The notes under the pieces are model-generated. The model searched no databases and was not told the DNA's origin. It worked only from the letters and a program-made list of their open reading frames with translations. From IMG/VR virus record IMGVR_UViG_3300028423_000212, positions 1 to 42,448 of that record: a DNA stretch of 42,448 nt. The stretch is one strand, 5' to 3'. The stretch is from a virus. Below, in pieces: positions 25,498 through 32,562 of this stretch. Position numbers and translations under genes: made by a program. The number at the start of each line of letters is the position of its first letter. The first letter of the stretch is position 1.

Positions 25498-26031
25498 TCA
25501 GAACGGGATTTCGTCGTCGATCTGGCGCGCAGGCGCTTGCGCTTGATTTGCAGCACGCGCAGCACCGCCAGACGCAGGCGATGCGGTATCACCGCTCGGG
25601 CCAGGTGCGGGGGAGTCCTTACTCATCCACTTCTTGATCTCGGTGTTCTGGCGCGTGTTGCCTTCATTGTCGCGCCACGGCTTGCCCATGCCCACCACGA
25701 CGACGCACTCGAGACCCTCGAGGCTTGTGATGTCCCCCGGCTGGTCCGGGTTCAGATGTCCGGCTGCGACCAGGAAGCCCTTGAGTTGCTTGCGGCCAAT
25801 CTCCTGCGCCTTCTCCGAAGTATGCACCACGTTGAATATGTTGCGCATGTCGCCGTGCCCGTCCGCATCGACGAAATCACAGACGACCTTGCGGTTCTTC
25901 GTGCCTTCGACGGCCTCCACTTTGGCGCTGGTGCATTTCACGCGGTAAGTGCCGGGCTGCAAACGTGCGGAGCCCGTATCTGCATCGACACTGGACAGGT
26001 CGAGGCTGCCAAACCCATTCCATTCGCTCAT
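25498..26031 (-). CDS. Single-stranded DNA-binding protein (phage DUF669-type)
   Basis: A 177-residue protein. Residues 1-120 carry a beta-rich OB-like core (GTYRVKCTSAKVEAV; NRKVVCDFVDADG; LEGLECVVVVGMG). Then comes a Gly/Pro/Ala/Gln-rich flexible linker and the acidic tip IDDEIPF, the usual SSB C-terminus that recruits partner proteins. It overlaps the upstream ATPase stop as ATGA, with GGAG seven bases before the start. Together with the ATPase and exonuclease it forms a classic phage recombination set (exonuclease, ssDNA-binding protein, RecA-like ATPase). Confidence 0.8.
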   Translation of the reverse strand: MSEWNGFGSLDLSSVDADTGSARLQPGTYRVKCTSAKVEAVEGTKNRKVVCDFVDADGHGDMRNIFNVVHTSEKAQEIGRKQLKGFLVAAGHLNPDQPGDITSLEGLECVVVVGMGKPWRDNEGNTRQNTEIKKWMSKDSPAPGPSGDTASPASGGAARAANQAQAPARQIDDEIPF

Positions 26032-26816
26032 TTCGCTTCTCCTTCGTCTTCCAGTTTGGGTTGGGGTGCGTCTTGGGATGCCATGCGAACGAGCAACTCA
26101 GTCACGTCATCGACGCGCTCGTAAGCAGACAGCCGGTTCTGCGGGTCACGGACCTTTCCGTGCCAGCCGTTGACCTCATCGGTCACGACAAAGCGGCGCA
26201 CCTTCGGCACCCCTTGGTCGTTCTTTTCGGTGGTGCGGACGCCACACAGCACGTGGTCGAACAGCGCCGGAACGTGCTTCGACACGGCCTGCCCCTTCAC
26301 GAGAGGCCAGTAGTTGGTCAGGTCGTTGGCGTCTTTCTCCTCCTTGGCCAGACACGTGACGTAGACGTGCATTGGCAGGTCGCGCACCCACTTTAGCGCG
26401 CCCAGCATGAGGCGGTTGTATTCCCCCCACATAGCGAACGCGTTGCTGTTGTGCGCGTATTCACGCTCCAAATGCTCGATCAGCCGCTCCGAGAGCTCCG
26501 TCAGGCTGTCAATGGCGACCCACTTGTAGCCCGCCTCTTTGAACTCTGGGGACTGGAGCATCGCCACGATGCCGCGAAAGCTGAACTTGCCCGCCTCAGG
26601 GTCATGTGGCCCATCCCAAGACGTGAAGGGCAAGTAGTCGATCTGCACATCTTCGACCGACTTGAGCCCACTCTCGCCCGACAGGATGAGACCTTTGCCA
26701 TACCGCCTCTGGTAGAAACGGCACTGAAAGGTCTTACCAAACCCATGGTGCGCATAGAGCAGCACTTTCGTCGGGCCATCCTGCTGGATGTCCGACGTGC
26801 TCATAGCCTTAAACAT
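26028..26816 (-). CDS. RecA-like ATPase, Sak4/AAA_24 type recombinase
   Basis: A 262-residue protein. The P-loop is AHHGFGKT at residues 22-29, with Ala instead of the usual first Gly. A Walker B-like KWVAIDSL lies near residue 100, followed by the helix SERLIEHLEREYAH. The size, the short N-terminus before the P-loop and the SSB and exonuclease neighbours place it with phage Sak4-like single-strand annealing or RecA-core proteins. Start at 26816 is chosen over the ATG at 26804 because GAGGTG lies about eight bases ahead of it. Overlaps the upstream gene by eight bases. Confidence 0.78.
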   Translation of the reverse strand: MFKAMSTSDIQQDGPTKVLLYAHHGFGKTFQCRFYQRRYGKGLILSGESGLKSVEDVQIDYLPFTSWDGPHDPEAGKFSFRGIVAMLQSPEFKEAGYKWVAIDSLTELSERLIEHLEREYAHNSNAFAMWGEYNRLMLGALKWVRDLPMHVYVTCLAKEEKDANDLTNYWPLVKGQAVSKHVPALFDHVLCGVRTTEKNDQGVPKVRRFVVTDEVNGWHGKVRDPQNRLSAYERVDDVTELLVRMASQDAPQPKLEDEGEAK

Positions 26817-27258
26817 TAGGTGTCACCTCGATCTTTGGGTTGCCGAGCTTCCGCGCCAGCGCAGGCTTGAGCGCATCTTGCTCCGACGTCTTGAGCGATT
26901 GGAACTTGCGCTTGTCGACAGAGAAGTTGCGGCGGACATACGGGGGCAGCTCGCCGTCCCCAAACATGGCCTCCAGCATATCCTTGTCCCAGACCCAGCG
27001 TTCCGGTCGCTTCATGGTGATGGTGTAGTCACCAACGCTTCGGTTCATCGTCCCTTCAACCTCGGGAAACAGACGCGCCAGCTCTTCCGAGATGAGCTCC
27101 ATGCGCGACCGTGTTGTCTCCATCAGCGTCTCGAGATGAACGTATTCCTCCGCGAGCTTAGCTGTGCGCGCTTCATCGACGTCGCTCCCGACGTCCTCGT
27201 AGGACGCTCCTCCCGCATCTTGGTCTGGAGCGTCGAACGCATCCCATTCGTCTTCCAT
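26809..27258 (-). CDS. Acidic helical protein, first gene of recombination operon
   Basis: A 149-residue protein with an acidic N-terminus (MEDEWDAFDAPDQDAGG), a coiled coil at about residues 30-65 (EEYVHLETLMETTRSRMELI) and a globular basic C-terminal part with WVWDKDMLEAMFG and LARKLGNPKIEV. Proteins of this layout often lead Sak4/SSB operons in phages, but no function is known to me. GGAGG is positioned well before the start. It is divergent from the Cro-like gene at 27366, so its promoter should lie in 27259-27365. Confidence 0.7.
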   Translation of the reverse strand: MEDEWDAFDAPDQDAGGASYEDVGSDVDEARTAKLAEEYVHLETLMETTRSRMELISEELARLFPEVEGTMNRSVGDYTITMKRPERWVWDKDMLEAMFGDGELPPYVRRNFSVDKRKFQSLKTSEQDALKPALARKLGNPKIEVTPNV

Positions 27259-27365
27259 GTGTCCTCCGTGTTTTTGCGTCAGCTAGATCGCCTGACGCCT
27301 TGCAAACACCTTTGGGTGTATAGTAGGTGTTACAGAGATGCAAGCCCAAAAAACGGAGAACACAA
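27259..27365. promoter_or_regulatory. Divergent promoter/operator region, recombination operon vs cro-like
   Basis: The 107 bases between the divergent recombination operon and the Cro-like gene. An imperfect palindrome, ACACCTTTGGGTGT (27306-27319), is followed by the inverted half-site AGGTGTTAC (27325-27333). TATAGT at 27319-27324 may be a rightward -10 but lacks a good -35. Similar AACACC half-sites occur near 29.9 and 36.0 kb. Exact transcription starts cannot be fixed. Confidence 0.6.
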
Positions 27366-27596
27366 GTGGCCCAATTTAGACTGAACGTCCGCAAGCTGGT
27401 CGATGACCTTGGCGGTGCCCGCGCGGTCGCGAGCATTTGCGGCGTGGCGCGCACGGCACCGTATGGCTGGATCAAGCGCGGCTACCTCGGCTCGCCTGCC
27501 ATTGAGAGCATCAAGGCAGCGCGCCCCAACCTCGACCTCGACTACTACTTCCAGGAGACTGCTGATGACCAAGAGCAAGCTGGACGCCGCTCTTGA
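27366..27596 (+). CDS. Cro/YdaS-like HTH repressor
   Basis: A 76-residue DNA-binding protein. The helix-turn-helix runs from about residue 9: LVDDLGGARAVASICGV, then ARTAPYGWIKRGYLGSPAI. The GGARAVASICGV-x3-PYGWIKRG form is that of Cro/YdaS-type prophage repressors, which take part in the lysis-lysogeny switch. The start is GTG at 27366 with GGAG (27354-27357) eight bases ahead; a longer frame from 27327 would begin inside the operator. It lies next to the palindromic operator at 27306-27319, which it is the obvious candidate to bind. The 3' end overlaps the primase gene by 32 bases in another frame. Confidence 0.8.
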   Translation: MAQFRLNVRKLVDDLGGARAVASICGVARTAPYGWIKRGYLGSPAIESIKAARPNLDLDYYFQETADDQEQAGRRS

Positions 27597-29520
27597 ATAC
27601 TTGGACCGTGGCTGGTCCATCATCCCTATCAAGCCGGAGGGGAAGCGTCCCGCCATCAAGTGGCGGGACTATCAAGATCGCCTGCCCACCGAAGAGGAGG
27701 TCGTCGAGTGGTGGGAACGCTGGCCTGATTATGACATTGCCATCGTCACCGGCGCGCTCAGCGGTGTCGTCGTCGTCGACTGCGACAACGAGGACGCCAT
27801 GCGCGCGGCCTTCGACGCAGGCATGCGTTCCCCCATTCGGGTCAAGACCAAGCGCGGCATCCACCTGTATTTCCAACACCCAAAGGATGGCATCCGACGT
27901 GGCCCTCGTGCTGGCGTCAACAGCAGAGGGGAGGACTGGCCTCGCATCGACGGCCTCGACTTTAGGGGTGACGGTTCCTACGCGCTGCTGCCACCATCGA
28001 ACGGCTATCGGTGGGACTTACCTTCAGCGCTCGACCTCGAAGACGACACCCCGGTCTGGCGGGACTGGCGCCCCGAGCTGCCACCTGCCAAGGGCGATGA
28101 GTTTTCCTTTGGGCGTCTCGATCTGTCTGACATCACGCCTGCGCAGCCAGACGAGTTCGTGAGCGAGTGGGACCGCACGGCCAAGTTTGTGCGGGAGCGC
28201 TTTCCGTCCACGCTCAAGATACCGACTGGCCTTGGCAACGGACGCAACGAGCGAGCCATGCGCTACCTCGCCGAGTCCATAAAGGAGGGCTACTGGGCTG
28301 ACGATCTATGCGTACGCGGCTACGCTTTCATGCGCGAGTTTTTCGAGGAGCCCCTGCCCGACCCTGAGTTTCAGGCCACGGTGCGGTCCCTGCAAGACGC
28401 GGAGCGTCGGAACCACCCGGAGAACTTCGATGACGACGGCAACTTCATCCTGCTGCCGACGCCGCCGAGCTGGGTGGAGGAGGCGGAGCCAGACGCTGTT
28501 TCCGAGAAGCCTCGACCTGCGCTCATACGCATGGAAGACGCCGACGCCATGCTGGAGGAGTCTGGCACTCGCAAGTATCTGATCGAGCCGTGGCTGCCTC
28601 CGGCGACCATTGTGCAGGTTCATGGCTACACGGGTCACGGGAAGTCGCTCTTCCTGCAATATGCGCTGGGCGCCCTCACGTCTGGACAGCGTTACTTCGG
28701 TCCGTTCGAGATCGGGCAGCCAGCGTTAGTCCTGTATCTCGACTACGAGATGGGCAAGGCCACCATCGCCCGCCGCCTGATCGAGATGCGTGACTTATAT
28801 GGAGACACACAGGACCGGCTGAACATCTGGACCCCCTTCGATGGCCGGGAGGAGATGAACCTCAAGACCAAGGAGGGGATGCTGCGGCTACAAGGCTGGA
28901 TCAAGATGGTCGAGCCAGACGTGGTCGTCATCGACACGATCCGCTCGGCCTTTCCCGGCATGCAGGAGAACAACGCCGAAGAGTGGTCGCGGGTGAACCA
29001 ACTCGCTGTTAAGATGCGCAACGTCGGCATCAGCGTCGTTCTCGTCCATCACTCCAACAAGCCGGGGGAGAGCGGTCTGGGCCGTGAGGCAGGCAGCACC
29101 AACCAGCTCACGGTCGTCGAGACGCAGCTTAGCATTACGCAGGTCTACCAAGACGAGGAGACGGCGCGCGTGAAGGCGGGCATCCACGACAAGAACACCC
29201 ATCCAGAGCGGGACATTGGCGGTGACGACCGCATCTGGTCGCGCCTGGCTCACAAGTGCCCGCCCGACTACGTCATCCGCATGGTCATGGAGGTGCGCTA
29301 CGGAAAGGTGCGTGACTGGACGGACCTGCACGACCCCGTGCAGTGGATCGCACTGGCCGAAGATACAGTGACAGGCAAGCGAATCATTGTGTCCAGCAGC
29401 TCCACCAAGCAGAAGGCCAAGGACTTGGCGCTTGACGGCAAGGACGTCACCGAGATCGCCCAGCTCCTTCACCGCCCCGCATACACTATTCGAGAGTGGC
29501 TGGACCTGCCTTCTTCCTGA
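27565..29520 (+). CDS. Primase-polymerase / RepA-like helicase
   Basis: A 651-residue replication protein. Residues 1-190 are a bifunctional primase-polymerase domain: WSIIPIKPEGKRP, the catalytic VVVVDCDNEDA (DxD), and RGIHLYFQH. A linker precedes an AAA_25 RepA/RecA-type helicase domain with Walker A GYTGHGKS (about residue 352) and Walker B VVVIDTIRSAF (about 452), then a Thr/Gln sensor region. The C-terminal 40 residues (DLALDGKDVTEIAQLLHR) form a small helix-turn-helix. ATG 27565 lies inside the end of the Cro-like gene; the longer frame from 27403 overlaps that gene and is not used. It makes primers and unwinds the origin, with replication presumably completed by host polymerase, as none is visible here. 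Confidence 0.88.
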   Translation: MTKSKLDAALEYLDRGWSIIPIKPEGKRPAIKWRDYQDRLPTEEEVVEWWERWPDYDIAIVTGALSGVVVVDCDNEDAMRAAFDAGMRSPIRVKTKRGIHLYFQHPKDGIRRGPRAGVNSRGEDWPRIDGLDFRGDGSYALLPPSNGYRWDLPSALDLEDDTPVWRDWRPELPPAKGDEFSFGRLDLSDITPAQPDEFVSEWDRTAKFVRERFPSTLKIPTGLGNGRNERAMRYLAESIKEGYWADDLCVRGYAFMREFFEEPLPDPEFQATVRSLQDAERRNHPENFDDDGNFILLPTPPSWVEEAEPDAVSEKPRPALIRMEDADAMLEESGTRKYLIEPWLPPATIVQVHGYTGHGKSLFLQYALGALTSGQRYFGPFEIGQPALVLYLDYEMGKATIARRLIEMRDLYGDTQDRLNIWTPFDGREEMNLKTKEGMLRLQGWIKMVEPDVVVIDTIRSAFPGMQENNAEEWSRVNQLAVKMRNVGISVVLVHHSNKPGESGLGREAGSTNQLTVVETQLSITQVYQDEETARVKAGIHDKNTHPERDIGGDDRIWSRLAHKCPPDYVIRMVMEVRYGKVRDWTDLHDPVQWIALAEDTVTGKRIIVSSSSTKQKAKDLALDGKDVTEIAQLLHRPAYTIREWLDLPSS

Positions 29521-29704
29521 ACTCAGCTTGGCGGCGCAACCGATCAAGGTCGCGCTGCCGTCGCTCGTCAGACGACAGCTTGCGCACGTTGGTTACGACG
29601 GCGCCTGGCCAGTATTTGCGAACCTCATCGACAACACGAGCGACCTCCGGGTAACGCTTGCGGTTATCTTCGCGCCGCCGCTTCTGCTCGTCGGTTTCGT
29701 CCAT
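29486..29704 (-). CDS. Small Arg-rich protein converging on the primase gene
   Basis: A 72-residue, strongly basic and charged protein (EQKRRREDNRKRYPEV; SSDERRQRDLDRLRRQ) ending 35 bases inside the 3' end of the primase gene on the opposite strand. The ATG start at 29704 (MDETDEQK) is used; longer TTG starts to 29782 exist but no start has a clear Shine-Dalgarno. A good sigma70-type promoter (29883-29910) points at it. Composition suggests nucleic-acid binding. Being read from its own leftward promoter opposite the replication gene, it could be a regulatory or antisense-type unit. Function unknown. Confidence 0.5.
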   Translation of the reverse strand: MDETDEQKRRREDNRKRYPEVARVVDEVRKYWPGAVVTNVRKLSSDERRQRDLDRLRRQAEFRKKAGPATLE

Positions 29705-29767
29705 AAATTGTACCGAAGATTTTTTTTCGCGCGGGGTCGCCTTCGGCTCCAAAACCTTTCGGTTTCG

Positions 29768-29793
29768 GCCCCGGCCCCCCAAGGGGCCGGGGC
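29768..29793. other. GC-rich hairpin upstream of the small leftward gene
   Basis: Core stem CCCCGGCCCC (29769-29778) / GGGGCCGGGG (29783-29792), extended by one pair, with a CCAA loop. There is no T-tract on either strand. In the leftward transcript it would lie in the leader between promoter 29883-29910 and the ATG at 29704. Confidence 0.5.
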
Positions 29794-29843
29794 TCGATCA
29801 AACTCTCAAACTCACTCAGTCAGTCGGTTGTAAACAACCTCCT

Positions 29844-29887
29844 GCCTTCGCGAGTCTTCGACTTCGCTCGGAGCCGAAGGCGATTTT
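29844..29887 (+). terminator. Possible terminator after the primase operon
   Basis: Inverted repeat GCCTTCG (29844-29850) / CGAAGGC (29875-29881) followed on the + strand by GATTTTACC. The loop is long (about 24 bases, with its own partial pairing CGAGTC/GACTTCG), and the T-tract has only four Ts, so this is a weak candidate. Confidence 0.35.
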
Positions 29888-29910
29888 ACCGTGATTTGCT
29901 AAAAAGTCAA
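29883..29910 (-). promoter_or_regulatory. Leftward sigma70-type promoter
   Basis: Read on the - strand: TTGACT (-35, 29910-29905), 16-base spacer, TAAAAT (-10, 29888-29883). The -35 box overlaps the repeated AGTCAACACCCTTAG motif, so a protein bound there would block it. It would drive the small gene at 29704-29486. Confidence 0.65.
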
Positions 29911-29957
29911 CACCCTTAGGCCTTCAGGGTGTCAAAAAAAGGTGTTAGGGTGTTCGT
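29905..29957. promoter_or_regulatory. Cluster of AACACCC operator-like sites
   Basis: Contains AGTCAACACCCTTAG (29905-29919), an inverted AGGGTGT (29926-29932) forming a 7-bp armed palindrome with the first, and AGGTGTTAGGGTGTT (29940-29954) with two further inverted half-sites. It sits between a leftward promoter and the rightward gene at 29984, which fits an operator controlling both. Confidence 0.6.
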
Positions 29958-29983
29958 GCAACACACACTACAGAGGACTCGCC

Positions 29984-30277
29984 ATGCCCAAGCGCATCTC
30001 CATGACCACGGAGACCCGTGCCTGGCTCCACGACAACCACACCTCTACCTCATACGAAGACATGGCAGCCGTCGTCGGCTGCTGCGTCGATACGCTTAAG
30101 CGCATCCTGGTCCGTGAAGGTCTCCAGGATTTCGATGGCGCCAAGTACGTTCTCCGCCGCGACTTCGAAGAAGATCAGTGGACTCGCCCCTGCATGAGCT
30201 GCGGCGACAAAACCCCTCGTCCTAAGAACCATTACTTCTGCCCGAAGTGCCGCTTCAAAATGGGATACTCGGACTGA
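29984..30277 (+). CDS. HTH and zinc-ribbon protein, putative phage regulator
   Basis: A 97-residue protein. Residues 20-48 look like a helix-turn-helix (SYEDMAAVVGCCVDTLKRIL). The C-terminal part has CMSCGDKT...FCPKCRFKMG, two CxxC pairs that would hold one zinc. Such HTH-plus-ribbon proteins often act as small transcription regulators. Start at 29984 is supported by GAGG at about ten bases; a longer frame from 29942 overlaps the operator cluster. It is the first rightward gene after that cluster and may be the one regulated by it, or the protein that binds it. Target unknown. Confidence 0.65.
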   Translation: MPKRISMTTETRAWLHDNHTSTSYEDMAAVVGCCVDTLKRILVREGLQDFDGAKYVLRRDFEEDQWTRPCMSCGDKTPRPKNHYFCPKCRFKMGYSD

Positions 30278-30332
30278 GGGACGACCCCGCCCTTGGGCCT
30301 GCCTACGTTTCGCGCGACGAGCAGGAGACCAC

Positions 30333-30758
30333 ATGGCCACCTCATCCCAGCGCAAGGGCTCGGACTACGAGCGCGAGCTCGCCGAGCACATCAACAAGAC
30401 GACGGGCTTGAACTCCGCCCACCGCGCGCCCCTCTCAGGAGGCGGCAAGGTCGGCATGGCAGGGGGCGCAGACATCCTCGGTGTCCCCGACCTTTTTATC
30501 GAAGCCAAGCGCACCGAGCGTCTCAACGTCCGCAGCGCGCTTCAGCAAGCTCTCACCAACATCACCAAGACCAACGCGCCGGAGATGGCTGCTGTAATCA
30601 CGCGTCGTAATCGTGAGGCGACGGGCGACAGCCTCGTAGTCATGCGGCTAGACGACTTCTTGACCGTCTATCGCTCTCACCTTCTGCACACGGACGCACT
30701 GAAACATGGCCGAGACAAGAACTTGCACGAACTGCAAGCAGACCAAGCCCCTTTCTGA
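30333..30758 (+). CDS. Holliday-junction resolvase-like PD-(D/E)XK nuclease
   Basis: A 141-residue protein. Features of Hjc-type resolvases: basic start RKGSDYERELAEHI (first acidic helix), PLSGGGKVGMAGGADILGV, then the core PDLFIEAKRTE, in which Asp and the ExK of EAK form the active site, and a helical end. It would cut branched DNA from recombination or replication before packaging. GGAG (about 30323) precedes the start. It overlaps the HNH gene by 53 bases in another frame, which is larger than other overlaps here. Confidence 0.7.
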   Translation: MATSSQRKGSDYERELAEHINKTTGLNSAHRAPLSGGGKVGMAGGADILGVPDLFIEAKRTERLNVRSALQQALTNITKTNAPEMAAVITRRNREATGDSLVVMRLDDFLTVYRSHLLHTDALKHGRDKNLHELQADQAPF

Positions 30759-31188
30759 GTTCCGCAAGCGTAGCGGCAAGGTTGCGCGCGAAAACGGGCG
30801 CGCAGGCACGCCTTACTCCCAGTGCCGAGAGTGCGAGCGCGCCCTGCACGACAACACGCCTGGCTACTACTATCGCCGCATTATCTCGAAAATCCAAAAC
30901 CGCGCCAGACGCAGCCAGACCCCGTGCGACCTTACCCGTCAGGAGCTGGCTATCCTTGAAGCACAGCAAGACTGGCGCTGCGTACTGTCGGGCGTCAGTC
31001 TCACCCACTACGCACGCCGTGGCTTATGGCCCACCAACGCATCCGTTGACCGCATCGAGCCTGGCGGGCCTTACACGCTCGAGAACATCCGCATCGTCTG
31101 CCACCAAGCGAACATGATGCGCGGCTCCCTCACAGACGCCGAGCTCGTTCGCTGGTGTCAGCGCATTCTTAATCACGCTCAGTCATAG
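30706..31188 (+). CDS. HNH endonuclease with N-terminal zinc finger
   Basis: A 160-residue protein. The N-terminus has CTNCKQTKPLSEF and QCRECERAL, two CxxC pairs forming a small zinc finger. The C-terminal half carries the HNH-like core: WRCVLSGVSLTH, then NASVDRIEPGGPYTLENI and IVCHQANMMRG (Asp/Arg plus Asn, His). HNH proteins in this position usually aid DNA packaging by cutting concatemers, or act as free-standing homing nucleases. The order next to small structural-type genes supports the packaging role, but without terminase genes in view this is uncertain. Confidence 0.75.
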   Translation: MAETRTCTNCKQTKPLSEFRKRSGKVARENGRAGTPYSQCRECERALHDNTPGYYYRRIISKIQNRARRSQTPCDLTRQELAILEAQQDWRCVLSGVSLTHYARRGLWPTNASVDRIEPGGPYTLENIRIVCHQANMMRGSLTDAELVRWCQRILNHAQS

Positions 31189-31198
31189 CGTCGCGTTA

Positions 31199-31229
31199 CG
31201 CCCCGCCCCCTTGTGGGGGGGGCGGGGCG
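31199..31229. other. GC-rich hairpin after the HNH gene
   Basis: Twelve-base-pair stem (core CCCCGCCCCC / GGGGGCGGGG) with a seven-base loop and no T-tract, starting 11 bases after the HNH stop. It may stabilise the 3' end of the message or be a weak factor-assisted terminator. Confidence 0.5.
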
Positions 31230-31264
31230 ACCCGCCATACCCACATCAAACAAACAGGTGCCCC

Positions 31265-31939
31265 ATGAGCGACGAAGAGCAGTTCGACTTTCCTGACGAC
31301 GCGCCGGTCAGCATCGAAGACCTCCCGGACTTCGAGCGCCGCTGCGCTCGCATCGCACAAGAGATCAGGATGTGGTCACAACAGGTTCTCGAGAAGCCAA
31401 TCCCAGCGTTTGGCGGCTTGCCCCCGTGCCCCTACGCCGCCTCTGCATGGCAAAGCGGCAGCGTCGTCGTCCAGATCGTCCAGTTCCTCGACGACCTCAC
31501 CGACATCAAGGTCATTTGCCCGCCATCTGGCTCAGACGTCGTCATCTTCGCCATTCTCGAAACAGACACCTTCACGCCCGAAGACCTCCAGTCTTACATC
31601 GACCACCAAAACCAATCGCACATGGGCACCTGGCTCATGGGCTTTCATCCTGACAGCGCCACCGACGACAATGTGCCCGAGTTCGAGGTCGACTCGCAGG
31701 ACGACTACGCGCTCGTTCTCATGCAAAATCTTTCCTACTTGGCAGACGCGTCAGACCGTCTCGCCAAGACGCAGTACTACCAGTCTTACAGGGACGAAGA
31801 CCTAGCCTACATCAAGCATCGCAAGGAGTCGAAAAATGCGTGGCGTGAAAAAATCCATGAACAAGGCGAAGACCACATCCGCTGGCAAGGAGAAGCCTCG
31901 GTCGAAAGGTGGCTACAAGGGCAAAGGCTCGACGCGTAA
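31265..31939 (+). CDS. Acidic protein of unknown function
   Basis: A 224-residue acidic protein that starts MSDEEQFDFPDDAPVS. It alternates strands and helices (VVVQIVQFLDDLTDIKVICPPSGSD; VVIFAILETDTF), without metal or catalytic motifs, and has a Tyr/Asp/Lys-rich helical end. The region beginning DEDLAYIKHRKES overlaps the next small gene in another frame. The start at 31265 is chosen since an upstream extension would cross the hairpin at 31199-31229. Its role may be in virion assembly, given the following basic proteins and cell wall hydrolase, but this is guesswork. Confidence 0.65.
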   Translation: MSDEEQFDFPDDAPVSIEDLPDFERRCARIAQEIRMWSQQVLEKPIPAFGGLPPCPYAASAWQSGSVVVQIVQFLDDLTDIKVICPPSGSDVVIFAILETDTFTPEDLQSYIDHQNQSHMGTWLMGFHPDSATDDNVPEFEVDSQDDYALVLMQNLSYLADASDRLAKTQYYQSYRDEDLAYIKHRKESKNAWREKIHEQGEDHIRWQGEASVERWLQGQRLDA

Positions 31940-31952
31940 GGAAAAAAAGTGA
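31836..31952 (+). CDS. Tiny Lys-rich protein nested in the previous gene
   Basis: A 38-residue frame (MRGVKKSMNKAK...) that starts inside the end of the 31265 gene in another frame, with AAGGAG (31823-31828) seven bases before its ATG. About 40% Lys/Arg, no hydrophobic core. Its TGA overlaps the GTG of the next gene as GTGA, a coupling arrangement that supports both. Part of a run of tiny basic proteins (31836-32560), like the small nucleic-acid-type proteins found near packaging genes of podoviruses. Too short for usual gene callers. Confidence 0.6.
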   Translation: MRGVKKSMNKAKTTSAGKEKPRSKGGYKGKGSTRKEKK

Positions 31953-32134
31953 TCCGCAAGAACCGAGGCGAAATCTTCGGGACGTCTGGCCGCACGAGTG
32001 GCCAGACGGTCAAGCGTCCCGCCTTCAACAGCTCGTCAATGCGCGCCGCCGCGAACGCCTCTCAGCAGTTCGGGCGCTCTCTGACGCCTGCTAAGCCCAA
32101 GCTCGGAGGTCGCTCAAGGGCCATCCGACGCTAA
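31949..32134 (+). CDS. Small basic protein, unknown function
   Basis: A 61-residue, Arg/Ser/Ala-rich protein with a GTG start coupled to the stop of the preceding tiny gene; AAGGA lies about seven bases before the GTG. It has little hydrophobic content (SSSMRAAANASQQFG; LGGRSRAIRR) and is probably disordered or nucleic-acid binding. No homologous family recognised. Confidence 0.6.
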   Translation: MIRKNRGEIFGTSGRTSGQTVKRPAFNSSSMRAAANASQQFGRSLTPAKPKLGGRSRAIRR

Positions 32135-32151
32135 CCTGGGAGCCACACATC

Positions 32152-32409
32152 ATGGCCAAACGCGCCAAGAAGTCCGAGATGAAGTGCAACAAACCCAAGC
32201 GCGCGCCCAAGGGCTCTTCCAAGAAGTTCGTCGTAAAGGCGTGCAAAGGCGACAAAGAAAAGATTGTGCGCTTTGGCGACCCCAACATGTCCATCAAGAA
32301 GGACAACGCCAAGCGAAAGAAATCCTACTGCGCGCGTTCGTCTGGCATCAAAGGGAAGAACGACAAGTTCTCCGCAAACTACTGGTCGCGCCGCGCATGG
32401 GATTGCTGA
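32152..32409 (+). CDS. Conserved small basic phage protein (RFGDPNM-type)
   Basis: An 85-residue protein, Lys-rich, with the core FVVKACKGDKEKIVRFGDPN, then NAKRKKSYCARSSGIKG and a terminal ANYWSRRAWDC. The pattern of a short basic start, RFGDPNM and a final YWSRRAW occurs in a family of small proteins found across unrelated podoviruses and siphoviruses, commonly near the terminase. Function not known; the strands and three cysteines suggest a small metal- or DNA-binding fold. GGGAG lies ahead of the start. Confidence 0.72.
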   Translation: MAKRAKKSEMKCNKPKRAPKGSSKKFVVKACKGDKEKIVRFGDPNMSIKKDNAKRKKSYCARSSGIKGKNDKFSANYWSRRAWDC

Positions 32410-32410
32410 C

Positions 32411-32560
32411 ATGAGCCTCTACGAGAACATCAACAAGCGCAAAAAGTCTGGCACCTCTCGCTCCAAAAAGAACTCCACGGTCAGCGACAAGGCCTACCGC
32501 GACATGAAGCGCGGCTTCCCCAACTCCAAGAAGAACAAAGCTAAGCGCAAACGCAAGTAA
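32411..32560 (+). CDS. Conserved tiny basic phage protein (MSLYENINKRKK-type)
   Basis: A 49-residue protein that begins MSLYENINKRKKSGTSRSKK and ends in a Lys/Arg run. This N-terminus recurs in many phages, always beside the RFGDPNM-type protein, as here (one base between the two genes). Highly basic, so probably nucleic-acid binding or part of the packaging machinery. Role unknown. Confidence 0.7.
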   Translation: MSLYENINKRKKSGTSRSKKNSTVSDKAYRDMKRGFPNSKKNKAKRKRK

Positions 32561-32562
32561 CC

